A stretch of 33,553 nt of DNA from positions 1 to 33,553 of the forward strand of contig CAAGJM010000020.1 of NCBI GenBank assembly GCA_900770185.1, given 5' to 3'. The notes under the pieces were generated by a model. It searched no databases. It worked only from the letters and a program-made list of their open reading frames with translations, and had not been told where the DNA came from. This document shows, piece by piece, positions 1-6,715 of this stretch. The DNA is from Clostridia bacterium. GTDB lineage: Bacteria > Bacillota > Clostridia > Christensenellales > Borkfalkiaceae. The stretch's first letter is position 1; each line of letters starts with the position of its first letter. The position numbers and the translations under genes were made by a program.

Positions 1-1
1 G

Positions 2-100
2 AACGCTGCAATACTAACCCGTATTGCAAGCGAGTTTAACGCCGATTTAACAAATATTGTGCCGCTAAAACTTAATGCGGTTCAGTCGCCGTTCGGCTAA
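2..100 (+). CDS. 3' end of an unidentified gene, cut by the window edge
   Basis: The second plus-strand frame is open from the window edge for 32 codons and ends at a TAA at 98-100; the other two plus frames close quickly. The encoded tail (NAAILTRIASEFNADLTNIV, then PLKLNAVQSPFG) has ordinary composition and ends shortly before the convergent gene on the other strand, as expected for a real gene end. I do not recognise the family. It is short enough that chance cannot be excluded. The sequence to the left of this window would settle it. Confidence 0.5.
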   Translation, partial: NAAILTRIASEFNADLTNIVPLKLNAVQSPFG

Positions 101-160
101 CACAGCAAAAACCGATTTATGCCCGCAAAAATAGTTTGGAATAAGGAATGTTTGACCTTA
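97..160. repeat. Dispersed repeat, 3' half only (third copy)
   Basis: About 60 bases closely match the 3' half of the element at 6119-6226. Shared words include TAACAC, GCAAAAACCGATTTAT, CCCGCAAA and ATAAGGAATGTTT. The hairpin-bearing 5' half seen at 4118 and 6119 is not recognisable here. The copy lies between the ends of two convergent genes and begins at the stop codon of the left one. Confidence 0.7.
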
Positions 161-1141
161 TTATTTGGAAACGTGCTTTTCGTTATACTGCTCTAAAAGT
201 TCCATAACGTTATCGCTTAAAACGGGCTTTTTGTTAAGTTTAAGCTCGTGTAATTCCGCCGCTTTTAAAATAAGCGTTTTAGCGTACCCTACCGCGCGCG
301 CAGACCTTACTTTAAGCAAAGTCGGCACTTCCGCATAGGACTTAACGGAAGACATATCTTTACAGTGCATCTTCCCTTCCGTTTCGCTTATGGGGAGATT
401 TAAGTAAAGTTTAACGGTCTTACCCGCCAAGCCGATTTTAAACAACTGCGTTCTGCCCGAATTAAAACTTTCGTAGTTATTGGAATATCTTGCTTTAACG
501 TGCTTGTATTTAAGTATTTCGCTACGAATTTCTTTATAGAAGCCGACGAGAGAATCGTCCGCTTCAAGCATTTTATAAGCAAACGTTTTGTCGATATAAG
601 TCTTTTCGGGCTTAGCTGCATACGCGCTCAAATCGCCGAGGAGCTCTTCGCTCGAAACGGCACCGAAGTCAAAGTCGCCGCTTCCTTCTTCCGCCGCGGC
701 CTCGTTTACGCCGGTAAACAACACTTCCTCATCGACGGTGTCGGGTTTAACGGGTTCGACAAAGTCAACGTCTTCTTCTTCGATTTTCGCCTCGTGAATT
801 TCGTCAAGGTCTTCAACGCCCGAAGAGAATACCGTTTCCTCGCCGACGGACTCGTCAGCCTTTACGGGCATAACGGGTTCGATATATTCTTCGCGCACGT
901 TTTTGACGGTATCGAACAAAACTTCCGTCCTGTCGTCCTCTGCTTGCGGCTCAACGTAATCAAGCTCTTCCCCCGCAGCAAAACCGCCTCCGCCGCCGAA
1001 CAATACTTCTTCGCCGACCTGCGAATCGTCAAGACTATAATCTTCGGTTTCGCCACCTTTAAAAACGGCTTCGCTGCCCGTTGTTTCGGGTTTAAAAAGA
1101 ACGCTTTCAAAAACGCCGTTCGATTTATCGTTTAATGCCAT
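161..1141 (-). CDS. Hypothetical acidic protein with N-terminal repeats and a C-terminal globular domain
   Basis: This 326-residue protein has two parts. Residues 1-175 are highly acidic and low in complexity, with a recurring two-part motif: an aromatic-VEP box (DYVEP 61-65, EYIEP 85-89, DFVEP 126-130) followed by a VLF-type box (14-16, 25-27, 46-48, 74-76, 103-105, 140-142). Residues 180-300 form a compact basic domain (FYKEIRSEILKYKHVKARYS at about 201-220, KIGLAGKTVKLYLNL at about 235-249, then a KVRSARAVGYAKTLI segment). I recall similar C-terminal domains in clostridial hypothetical proteins but cannot name the family. There is no signal peptide or membrane segment, so it is probably cytoplasmic. 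The ATG start is supported by GAGGT six bases upstream and a good promoter. The function is unknown. Confidence 0.85.
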   Translation of the reverse strand: MALNDKSNGVFESVLFKPETTGSEAVFKGGETEDYSLDDSQVGEEVLFGGGGGFAAGEELDYVEPQAEDDRTEVLFDTVKNVREEYIEPVMPVKADESVGEETVFSSGVEDLDEIHEAKIEEEDVDFVEPVKPDTVDEEVLFTGVNEAAAEEGSGDFDFGAVSSEELLGDLSAYAAKPEKTYIDKTFAYKMLEADDSLVGFYKEIRSEILKYKHVKARYSNNYESFNSGRTQLFKIGLAGKTVKLYLNLPISETEGKMHCKDMSSVKSYAEVPTLLKVRSARAVGYAKTLILKAAELHELKLNKKPVLSDNVMELLEQYNEKHVSK

Positions 1142-1158
1142 AAGTTACCTCGCTATTA

Positions 1159-1187
1159 AGTATATAGTAATTCGCCGTAAATTTCAA
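1159..1187 (-). promoter_or_regulatory. Promoter of the acidic repeat protein gene
   Basis: On the minus strand there is TTGAAA, a 17-base spacer and TATACT, a near-consensus vegetative sigma-factor promoter. Transcription would start about 10 nt before the ribosome binding site and ATG at 1141, giving a very short leader. Confidence 0.75.
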
Positions 1188-1213
1188 GCATTTTTTTGCG
1201 CGCACGCGAATTT

Positions 1214-1227
1214 ATGCCGTTCGGCAT
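1214..1227. promoter_or_regulatory. Perfect palindrome between divergent promoters
   Basis: ATGCCG-TT-CGGCAT is a perfect 6-bp inverted repeat with a 2-base centre. It lies between the minus promoter at 1159-1187 and the plus promoter at 1279-1307. Its position fits an operator for one or both genes. No regulator can be named. Confidence 0.4.
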
Positions 1228-1278
1228 GTGGTTTTTAAGTAAATCTCGACCAAAATCGACTGCATATTTACAAATTTC

Positions 1279-1307
1279 TTTACAATCCGATTCAAATAGT
1301 CTAAAAT
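1279..1307 (+). promoter_or_regulatory. Promoter of the cation/proton antiporter gene
   Basis: TTTACA, a 17-base spacer and TAAAAT match the vegetative consensus well. The predicted start near 1314 places the hairpin at 1318-1333 at the very 5' end of the mRNA. Confidence 0.75.
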
Positions 1308-1317
1308 AGTTAGCGTA

Positions 1318-1333
1318 CCCCGAAAAGTCGGGG
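1318..1333 (+). promoter_or_regulatory. 5'-terminal leader hairpin next to the ribosome binding site
   Basis: CCCCGA-AAAG-TCGGGG forms a perfect 6-bp stem with a 4-base loop. It begins about 4 nt after the predicted transcription start and ends 2 nt before the GGGAG ribosome binding site of the antiporter. It could stabilise the mRNA 5' end or modulate initiation. Confidence 0.5.
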
Positions 1334-1346
1334 ACGGGAGCATGTT

Positions 1347-2642
1347 ATGAGCAGTTCTTTATACACTGTGTTTTCAATCGCCGTTATTTTAATAACGACT
1401 AAACTTTTCGGCCTTTTAATGCGCAAACTCGGTTTGCCGCAAGTTCTTGGCTGTATCTTGGCGGGCATACTTATAGGTAAGGCTATCTGGGGGTTGTTTA
1501 TTCCGTCGAACGATTTCTTCCCGCTCGATAACACCTACATTTCGGCGTTTGCCGAGATAGGCGTAATTTTGGTGCTGTTCAGCGCAGGGCTCGAAACGAA
1601 TTTGACGGAACTAAGAAAGTCCGGTTTGGTGGCGACTTTGGTCGCGCTCGGCGGCGTAATTCTGCCGCTTATTTTAGGAACGGGCGTGGGAATGTTGTTC
1701 GTATACCCCCACACCAAAAGCGTGTTATCCGCTGTGTTCATCGGCGTTATAATGTGCGCGACGAGCGTCGGCATAACCGTTGAAACGCTGAGGGAACTTG
1801 GCAAACTAAACTCAAAAGTAGGCACCATTATCGTTTCCGCCGCTATCATCGACGACGTTTTGGGCATTATAGTTTTAACTATTTTTATGAGCCTCGTTAA
1901 AAACGGCGGCGCACAATCTTCGCCCGTTTTAAACCTTATAAACCCGAACGGCAACGCCGCTATATCTATATTATGGATGGGCGTTTACTTTATTCTGGCG
2001 ATAGGCGGCGGCATACTTATCAGTAAATTTTTCAAAAAACTTTCCGAAAAGCACCCCGACACTCACCGTTTGCCCGTTTATTCGATTGCGGTTTGCTTTA
2101 TTTACGCCTTCGTAGCGGAAGCGGTTTTCGGCGTTGCGGACATAACGGGCGCGTACATTGCGGGCGTGGTGCTGTCAACCAACCACAGGTGCGCCGAATA
2201 CGTAGATAAAAAGGTCGCCGTAAGCTCGTTTATGTTCTTCGGTCCTATCTTTTTTGCAAACATAGGCATGCAGATTTCGTTCAGCGGCTTTACGCTCGAT
2301 ATTTTGTGGTTCGGCTTATTGTTCGTGGCGGCGGCAATCTTCGGCAAAATTATCGGATGCGGGCTTACCGCAAAAGCGGCTAAATTCAGTTTTAAAGACT
2401 CTACGCGCATAGGCGTAGGAATGATAGCGCGCGGCGAAGTCGCGCTCGTAGTCGCTCAAAAGGGCATAAATTCGGGGCTTATGGACAGCCAACACTTAAC
2501 GGTCGTCGTAATGCTGGTGCTTATAAGTTCGGTACTCTGCCCCATTATTTTAAAGGCTTTGTATAAAGATAAGTCGGAAGGCGACGATATGCTTAAAGCC
2601 AACACACTGGAAATTAACGACAGCATAGAAGCGGTTAAATAA
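1347..2642 (+). CDS. Cation/proton antiporter, CPA2 (KefB/NapA-like) family
   Basis: This 431-residue, very hydrophobic protein has about a dozen membrane segments and is predicted to exchange Na+ or K+ for protons across the cytoplasmic membrane. Family marks are GLPQVLGCILAGILIGK near residues 29-45, a VLFSAGLETNL segment near 75-85, the paired aspartates of the ion site (SAAIIDDVLG, D169 and D170), ADITGAYIAGVVLS, and the conserved late helix GMIARGEVALVVAQKG. The length matches an antiporter domain alone; the C-terminal tail of about 25 residues has no TrkA-N/RCK domain, so gating by a nucleotide- or ligand-binding tail is unlikely. GGGAG six bases before the ATG supports the start. The gene has its own promoter and terminator. 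The transported ion cannot be deduced. Confidence 0.93.
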   Translation: MSSSLYTVFSIAVILITTKLFGLLMRKLGLPQVLGCILAGILIGKAIWGLFIPSNDFFPLDNTYISAFAEIGVILVLFSAGLETNLTELRKSGLVATLVALGGVILPLILGTGVGMLFVYPHTKSVLSAVFIGVIMCATSVGITVETLRELGKLNSKVGTIIVSAAIIDDVLGIIVLTIFMSLVKNGGAQSSPVLNLINPNGNAAISILWMGVYFILAIGGGILISKFFKKLSEKHPDTHRLPVYSIAVCFIYAFVAEAVFGVADITGAYIAGVVLSTNHRCAEYVDKKVAVSSFMFFGPIFFANIGMQISFSGFTLDILWFGLLFVAAAIFGKIIGCGLTAKAAKFSFKDSTRIGVGMIARGEVALVVAQKGINSGLMDSQHLTVVVMLVLISSVLCPIILKALYKDKSEGDDMLKANTLEINDSIEAVK

Positions 2643-2653
2643 ATTTATAAGAA

Positions 2654-2689
2654 AGAGTGCCACCTGTTTTGCGGGCAGTGCTCTTTTTT
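2654..2689 (+). terminator. Rho-independent terminator of the antiporter gene
   Basis: An imperfect hairpin starts at AGAGTGCC and closes with GTGCTCT. It has a small internal loop and an upper CCTG/CGGG stem, and runs straight into a T6 tract, 11 nt after the stop codon. Confidence 0.75.
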
Positions 2690-2705
2690 AGTGGTTAATG
2701 ATTTG

Positions 2706-2778
2706 TAGGGGTCGGCGCCTACGGCTCAGAACGATAGAGTAAAAGGCGCATTAAAAACGGCGGGAGCAAGCCCCCGCC
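2706..2778. repeat. Two short hairpin repeat remnants
   Basis: GTAGG..CCTAC (about 2706-2723) and GGCGGG-AGCAAGCC-CCCGCC (2759-2778) are compact inverted repeats. The second shares the core GGAGCAAGCC, read on the opposite strand as GGCTTGCTCC, with the hairpin at 16429-16446, where the arms are different but complementary. They look like small dispersed intergenic elements. Confidence 0.5.
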
Positions 2779-2829
2779 CTACGTTAGGTTTGTAGTTTAA
2801 ATAACCCCGCCCGCATTTAAGTTCGTCTT

Positions 2830-2913
2830 CGCTTCCGCGAGATTCTTCGCCTACGGCTCAGAATGACACACCTTGTCATTCTAAGTGAAACGAAAAATTC
2901 TTACGCGGAAGCG
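2830..2913. repeat. 84-bp MITE-like inverted repeat
   Basis: The left arm starts CGCTTCCGCG and the right arm ends CGCGGAAGCG (perfect outer 10 bp). Inner sequences TCTTCG and AGAATGACA pair with TGTCATTCT and CGAAAAATTCTT with a few mismatches. Only about 5 bases separate the arms. It fills the gap between the convergent antiporter and radC-like genes and could also help terminate the latter. It encodes nothing. Confidence 0.7.
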
Positions 2914-2931
2914 TTAGCATTTTAGCGGCGG

Positions 2932-3660
2932 TTAATCTCTATAACTGCCGTTTCTCAAAGCGTCGTCAATGCTGCTTTTAATTTCCTGCAAACGGTTATC
3001 GTAAAAATAACTGAAACAAGACTTGCCGCCGAAAATCAAATGGTCGTAAAGCATAACTTTGTTGAAGCTTGCCATCAAATAAATTTTGGCGGTCGCGTCA
3101 TCGTCGTCTTTACTCGGATACGGGAATTCCGCAAAGTGATTGTGCGCTATTATTATCGCATAGGGTTTATTTATCATAATCCCTTGAAGCAGACTTTTCG
3201 TGTTTATGGCAACGCTTGACTTACTGTCGTTGTCGATTTTGTCTATTTTAATAACTTTGTCGCGAGAGTTTAAGTATATTACGAAAAATACTTCGCAATC
3301 GTAATGGGTAAACTCTTCGGCTAAGTATTTTTTAGCGTCCTCTATCGACCCGAACTTTTTCTTTTTAGGTCCTACGCTCCGCGTCGTTTCGGACACTTTG
3401 CCGACCAGACTTAAAAAGTATGCGGCAGAATCGCCCACCCCGTCAACCGTGGTCAGTACTTTCGGATCTGCGTTTATAACCGCTTGAAGAGAACCGAACG
3501 CATCGATTAGTTTATGCGCCGTTTTGTTCGTGTCTACGCGCGGAATGGCATAAGTCAATAATAATTCTAAAAGCTCGTGATCGCTGAACGAATCGCTGTG
3601 TTTGATAAATTTTTCACGCAAGCGGTGTCTATGCCCGTTATGTATCGTTTTGTCGCTCAT
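2932..3660 (-). CDS. RadC-like JAB/MPN-domain protein with altered metal motif
   Basis: The 242-residue protein has the RadC layout. Residues 20-95 are a helix-hairpin-helix type region (LTTVDGVGDSAAYFL at 69-83), followed by an MPN/JAB domain to about 225. The family's HxHPSGxxxPSxxD signature appears as HNHFAEFPYPSKDD (173-186). Both histidines, the distal serine and the aspartate are kept, but the central P-S-G is F-A-E. The glutamate usually found about 17 residues upstream appears to be Ser156. It may bind metal weakly or not at all. RadC proteins were named for DNA repair, but their biochemical role is unsettled. No ribosome binding site precedes the ATG, and the promoter lies only 15 nt away (see 3676-3704). 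The gene is monocistronic. Confidence 0.88.
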   Translation of the reverse strand: MSDKTIHNGHRHRLREKFIKHSDSFSDHELLELLLTYAIPRVDTNKTAHKLIDAFGSLQAVINADPKVLTTVDGVGDSAAYFLSLVGKVSETTRSVGPKKKKFGSIEDAKKYLAEEFTHYDCEVFFVIYLNSRDKVIKIDKIDNDSKSSVAINTKSLLQGIMINKPYAIIIAHNHFAEFPYPSKDDDDATAKIYLMASFNKVMLYDHLIFGGKSCFSYFYDNRLQEIKSSIDDALRNGSYRD

Positions 3661-3675
3661 AGTAAAAATGTGAAA

Positions 3676-3704
3676 ATTATAAAATTAAATCGTATTTTTG
3701 TAAA
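3676..3704 (-). promoter_or_regulatory. Promoter of the radC-like gene, giving a near-leaderless mRNA
   Basis: On the minus strand there is TTTACA, exactly 17 bases, then TATAAT. The ATG begins 15 nt after the -10 box, so the predicted leader is only about 8 nt and contains no purine-rich ribosome binding site. Confidence 0.8.
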
Positions 3705-3866
3705 TATTTTAGCATATTTATTAAAAAAGTAAAATAAATATGCGGCTTTTGTTAAAATTTACCAATTTTTTTTAATTAAATCGTTTTTTAGTCTACGCGA
3801 GGGAATACGCAAAGGCTATTCCGCACGTTTTTAAGTTTGCTGTCGCTTCTAAGAATAAATAAAATA

Positions 3867-3966
3867 CCCGTCATGTTGAGCGCAGTCGAAACATCCAGCC
3901 GTTAGGCGCATCATATATAAAAATGCGGCTATCGCCTAGACCCTTCGACAAGCTCAGGGTGACGGG
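3867..3966. repeat. 100-bp inverted-repeat element
   Basis: The left arm begins CCCGTCATGTTGAGCGCAG and the right arm ends AAGCTCAGGGTGACGGG. The arms are about 29 bp and imperfectly complementary, sharing CCCGTCA, TGAGC and GTCGAA. The words are related to those of the 84-bp element at 2830-2913 (GTCAT..GAG..CGAA), so both may belong to one MITE-like family that is also seen widely between genes in other bacteria. Confidence 0.7.
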
Positions 3967-3991
3967 ATATGATTTTTTTATTGAGAATCAG

Positions 3992-4047
3992 CCAATCCCC
4001 CTACGGCAATTACAAATTGCCGTTCCCCTTTTGACAAGGGGGGCAAG
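3992..4047 (-). repeat. GC-flanked hairpin element, copy 1
   Basis: Read on the minus strand it is a CCCCCTTGTCAAAAGGGG block, a perfect 9-bp stem (ACGGCAATT / AATTGCCGT, loop of 3), then AGGGGGAT. The same order of blocks with different stem sequences occurs at 33267-33325 and 33428-33487, and truncated at 33517-33553. Together with 3867-3966 and 4118-4183 it occupies most of the 567-base gap between the radC-like and Na/Pi genes. Confidence 0.7.
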
Positions 4048-4117
4048 GATATCCGTGACGACGAGGAGGAACCGTTAGTTGGGAGTAAGTTTTATAGCGA
4101 ATTAAAATTGTGTTTAG

Positions 4118-4183
4118 GCAAGGCAGTTGCCCGAAATTGTACTTGCCGTACAAAGAGCGGCAACTAACGCCGCATAAGGCGGC
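4118..4183. repeat. Structured dispersed repeat, copy A
   Basis: Conserved block GCAAGGCA is followed by an outer stem GTTGC..GCAAC, an inner hairpin TTGTAC-TTGCC-GTACAA (4137-4153), then TAAC and a second hairpin GCCGC..GCGGC (4169-4183). The copy at 6119 has the same order and an almost identical inner sequence, but a different outer stem that still pairs. It lies downstream of the minus-strand Na/Pi gene. Confidence 0.75.
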
Positions 4184-4227
4184 AATAAACCCAAAACCGC
4201 AACGAAACGACTAGTGGAGACGACTAA

Positions 4228-5880
4228 TTACACTGCCTGTTCTTTACGCTCGTTCATTGGCTTTATGGTGTAAGCAATGTAAGTTAAATGGTCGCCCAAA
4301 CGCTCTAAGTTAGAAACAAGGTTGATGAAAATGCTGCTGTTTTCGGCTTTGCACTCGCCGCGGTTAAGACGCTCGATATGCGAGTCTATAAGGTGTTTAC
4401 GCATTGCGTCGACAGATTCTTCAACCACGTCGATTTCGTTTATGACGGCAGAATTTTTGGTTAAAACCGCCTCTTTGGTGAGGTTAAACAGGTTTTCGAT
4501 GCGGCTCACCATTTCGTTAAGCTCTACCTTAACCCCGTCGCTGAAAGTCAGGTTGTCTTCCACTTCGTGACGGGTGTATTTGGTGAAGTTATCCGCTATT
4601 TCGGCGATACGCATAATGTCGCCGATGTTGTTGTGAATGTCGTTTATCTTCTTTTCTTCGGTAAGACCGGTGTTTAAAGACACCTTAATTAAATAGTCGG
4701 TTATTTGCTTGCTCATTTTATCGCAAACCGATATATTATTGACCGTTTCCGAAAGCTCGTCCGCATTTTTATCGTAAAACGCTTTGTAGGCGCTTCTGAA
4801 CGACTGCATAGCGATATCCGCTAAGCGCATCGTTTCCTTTTCGACCTGCTCGATAGCAAGAGACGTGTTCTGAATAATGCGCTCGTCCAAAAGGGTGATA
4901 TTTTCTTCTTTAACGGGCTTATCTTTAACCAAGAATGTTGCAATTTTTACGAAAACGTTGGTAAACGGCAAGAAAACTATCGTTCCTATCACGTTGAAGA
5001 AGGTGTGGAACATTGCGATTTGCGTAGCCGTTTCTTTAAACCATTTGCCGAAAGTCACGTCCATAAAGCCGGGGAATATAAGCAGAACAATAAAAAATAT
5101 AAGCGACCCGAACGTGTTGAACAAAAGGTGAATCAAGCTTGCGCGTTTTGCGTTGGGGGACGCGCCGAAACTCGACATAAGCGCCGTAACGCACGAGCCG
5201 ATATTCGTACCTAAAATTATAAATAAAACGGAGTTGCCGCCGTCGCCTATCTGAAGTCCCGCCGCCGCGATAGAGATGAGTATAGACGTTATCGCCGCGC
5301 TCGACTGGACGAGAGCGGTTAAGAAAATACCTATCAAAAACATTAAAAACGGGTTGGTTACGAGGGTGAAAACGTCGCTCGCTTCTTCTTTAAGCGGGGT
5401 AAGCGACGCGGACATAAGCCCCAAGCCTATGAATATAAGCCCTAAACCGGTTATGATAAAGCCCGCTTTTTTAGTGGTTTCTTTTTTGCTTATCATCGTC
5501 ATCAAAATGCCGACAAAAGCGATTATTTTTATGTACTTACTGAATTCAAACGCGGAAAGCGCGGCTATCTGCGCGGTAAGCGTGGTACCGATGTTCGCGC
5601 CCATTATCATGGCGGTTGCCTGCGCCAAGCTTATCAATCCGACGTTTACGAAGCCGACGATTAAAACGGTAGTTAACCCCGAGCTTTGAACCAAAGCCGT
5701 GGTGACCATACCTATCCCGACGTTCACTATTTTATTGTTTGCGGTTTTGTTGAATATATCTTTAATGCCGGTCGTCGCAAGCTGCTCTATGTTGGAAGAC
5801 AAAAGTTTTACCCCCACCAAAAAGACGCTCGCCCCGGCGAACAATTCAATTAAAACCATTATTATCGTTTGTGCGTCCAT
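4228..5880 (-). CDS. Na+/phosphate cotransporter with PhoU-like C-terminal domain (NptA family)
   Basis: This 550-residue membrane protein is predicted to take up inorganic phosphate with sodium. The two inverted family repeats are clear: LVQSSGLTTVL (QSS at 65-67) with GANIGTT (94-100), and LVQSSAAITSI (QSS at 192-194) with GTNIGSC (224-230). About eight membrane helices span residues 5-315. Residues 340-540 are a soluble, helical PhoU-like domain typical of the bacterial form, which probably senses or gates. The start ATG has AGGAG nine bases upstream and a purine-rich leader. A hairpin (CGTAAA-TTCGG-TTTACG, 5917-5933) lies in the leader. No pst or pho genes are adjacent, so it stands alone. 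In this family some members act in phosphate export or balance, so direction is not certain. Confidence 0.93.
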   Translation of the reverse strand: MDAQTIIMVLIELFAGASVFLVGVKLLSSNIEQLATTGIKDIFNKTANNKIVNVGIGMVTTALVQSSGLTTVLIVGFVNVGLISLAQATAMIMGANIGTTLTAQIAALSAFEFSKYIKIIAFVGILMTMISKKETTKKAGFIITGLGLIFIGLGLMSASLTPLKEEASDVFTLVTNPFLMFLIGIFLTALVQSSAAITSILISIAAAGLQIGDGGNSVLFIILGTNIGSCVTALMSSFGASPNAKRASLIHLLFNTFGSLIFFIVLLIFPGFMDVTFGKWFKETATQIAMFHTFFNVIGTIVFLPFTNVFVKIATFLVKDKPVKEENITLLDERIIQNTSLAIEQVEKETMRLADIAMQSFRSAYKAFYDKNADELSETVNNISVCDKMSKQITDYLIKVSLNTGLTEEKKINDIHNNIGDIMRIAEIADNFTKYTRHEVEDNLTFSDGVKVELNEMVSRIENLFNLTKEAVLTKNSAVINEIDVVEESVDAMRKHLIDSHIERLNRGECKAENSSIFINLVSNLERLGDHLTYIAYTIKPMNERKEQAV

Positions 5881-6009
5881 ATCTCTCTCCTGACTCGTTC
5901 TTCTCTTTTCTCTCTCCGTAAATTCGGTTTACGAATTTTATAATTTCCGCTCGGCTAACGGAACGCTGACCAAAGGTATTTTTGCGGCTTACCCGCCATA
6001 GCCATGCAA

Positions 6010-6071
6010 GTTTTCCGAGGGAAAACACTCATTATAACCAACCACCTAAAAGGCTTTCGGCGTTTTAGGTG
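6010..6071. other. Two strong stem-loops in a gene-free stretch
   Basis: GTTTTCC-GAG-GGAAAAC (6010-6026) is a perfect 7-bp stem. CACCTAAAA..TTTTAGGTG (6043-6071) is a perfect 9-bp stem with an 11-base loop. They sit in the 411-base gap between the Na/Pi and gatB/yqeY genes, upstream of the Na/Pi gene. I found no convincing promoter here. Their role is unknown. Confidence 0.5.
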
Positions 6072-6118
6072 CGAAGCAATATTAGCGGAGAAAAATCGCC
6101 GTTTGCGGTACGGTTTTT

Positions 6119-6226
6119 GCAAGGCAAACACCCGAAATTGTACTTGCCGTACTATGAGTGGTGTTTAACACGGCAAAAACCGATTTATTCCCGCAAATAT
6201 AGTTAAGAATAAGGAATGTTTTCCCT
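6119..6226. repeat. Structured dispersed repeat, copy B (fullest copy)
   Basis: GCAAGGCA is followed by outer stem AACAC..GTGTT (within 6126-6132 and 6160-6166), enclosing CCGAAATTGTACTTGCCGTAC, identical to copy A. The 3' half (TAACACGGCAAAAACCG to ATAAGGAATGTTTTCCCTAA) is shared with the partial copies at 97-160 and 11840-11868. It lies just beyond the terminator of the gatB/yqeY gene. Confidence 0.75.
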
Positions 6227-6230
6227 AACC

Positions 6231-6286
6231 AAAAAACGACGTATCGCCGCCCCTTACGCTTAATGCGAAAAGGCGTCGATACGTCG
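6231..6286 (-). terminator. Rho-independent terminator of the mrp-gatB/yqeY operon
   Basis: On the minus strand a perfect 10-bp stem, CGACGTATCG with CGATACGTCG, is extended by a CGCC/GGCG segment around a long loop and followed at once by T6. It begins 6 nt after the TGA of the gatB/yqeY gene. Confidence 0.85.
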
Positions 6287-6291
6287 AAATA

Positions 6292-6714
6292 TCAACCTTG
6301 TTTTGCTATTTCCTGAACAAGGCGCATATCCGCCTTGCCCTGATAATTTTGTTTAAAATGCCTCATCACGGACGGCATGGATTTATCTTCAAGCCCCGCG
6401 ATTATGGCAACAATTTCTTCTTTCGTCAAAAGTTTGGGCAGATATTTTTTAATGACCTCTATCTGCTTGGTTAAACTCTGCACGTTCTCGTCGCGCCCCG
6501 CTTTTGAAAACCCTTCGCGCTCTTCGACGAGTTCTTTTTCCGCCTTTTGTAAAAGCCCGTTTATATCGGCTTCGGTAACCTCAGCCCCTTGCGCGCGCTT
6601 TTCGATGGATAAGTTCATTATCTTAGTGATGATAACGTTTAACGCAGAAACCGCGTCTTTATCGTGCGATTTCATCGCTTCAACCTTTTGTTTTTTAAAA
6701 AATTCGAGCGTCAT
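6292..6714 (-). CDS. GatB/YqeY-domain protein
   Basis: This 140-residue soluble protein matches the small stand-alone GatB/YqeY family in length and pattern: an N-terminal helix pair (MTLEFFKKQKVEAMKSHDK), a glutamate-rich middle (LLQKAEKELVEEREGFSKAG) and a C-terminal half with KYLPKLLTKEEI. The domain resembles the tRNA-binding tail of the GatB amidotransferase subunit, but the role of free YqeY proteins is not settled. I chose the ATG at 6714 over an upstream TTG because AGGAG lies nine bases before it and because it starts just one base after the mrp stop codon, indicating translational coupling. It ends with TGA and a strong terminator. Confidence 0.9.
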   Translation of the reverse strand: MTLEFFKKQKVEAMKSHDKDAVSALNVIITKIMNLSIEKRAQGAEVTEADINGLLQKAEKELVEEREGFSKAGRDENVQSLTKQIEVIKKYLPKLLTKEEIVAIIAGLEDKSMPSVMRHFKQNYQGKADMRLVQEIAKQG

Positions 6715-6715
6715 A

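Noticed and set aside
500..1135. Long plus-strand open frame opposite the acidic repeat protein gene
   Set aside because: It is an antisense shadow of a gene with biased codon use; it has no ribosome binding site or recognisable domain.
5881..6000. Promoter of the Na/Pi gene
   Set aside because: A TATAAA box exists at 5937-5942 on the minus strand, but no acceptable -35 lies at 16-18 bases, so it is not listed.
5846..6028. 60-codon minus-strand frame upstream of the Na/Pi gene
   Set aside because: It overlaps the Na/Pi start and its ribosome binding site, contains inverted repeats and lacks a recognisable product.
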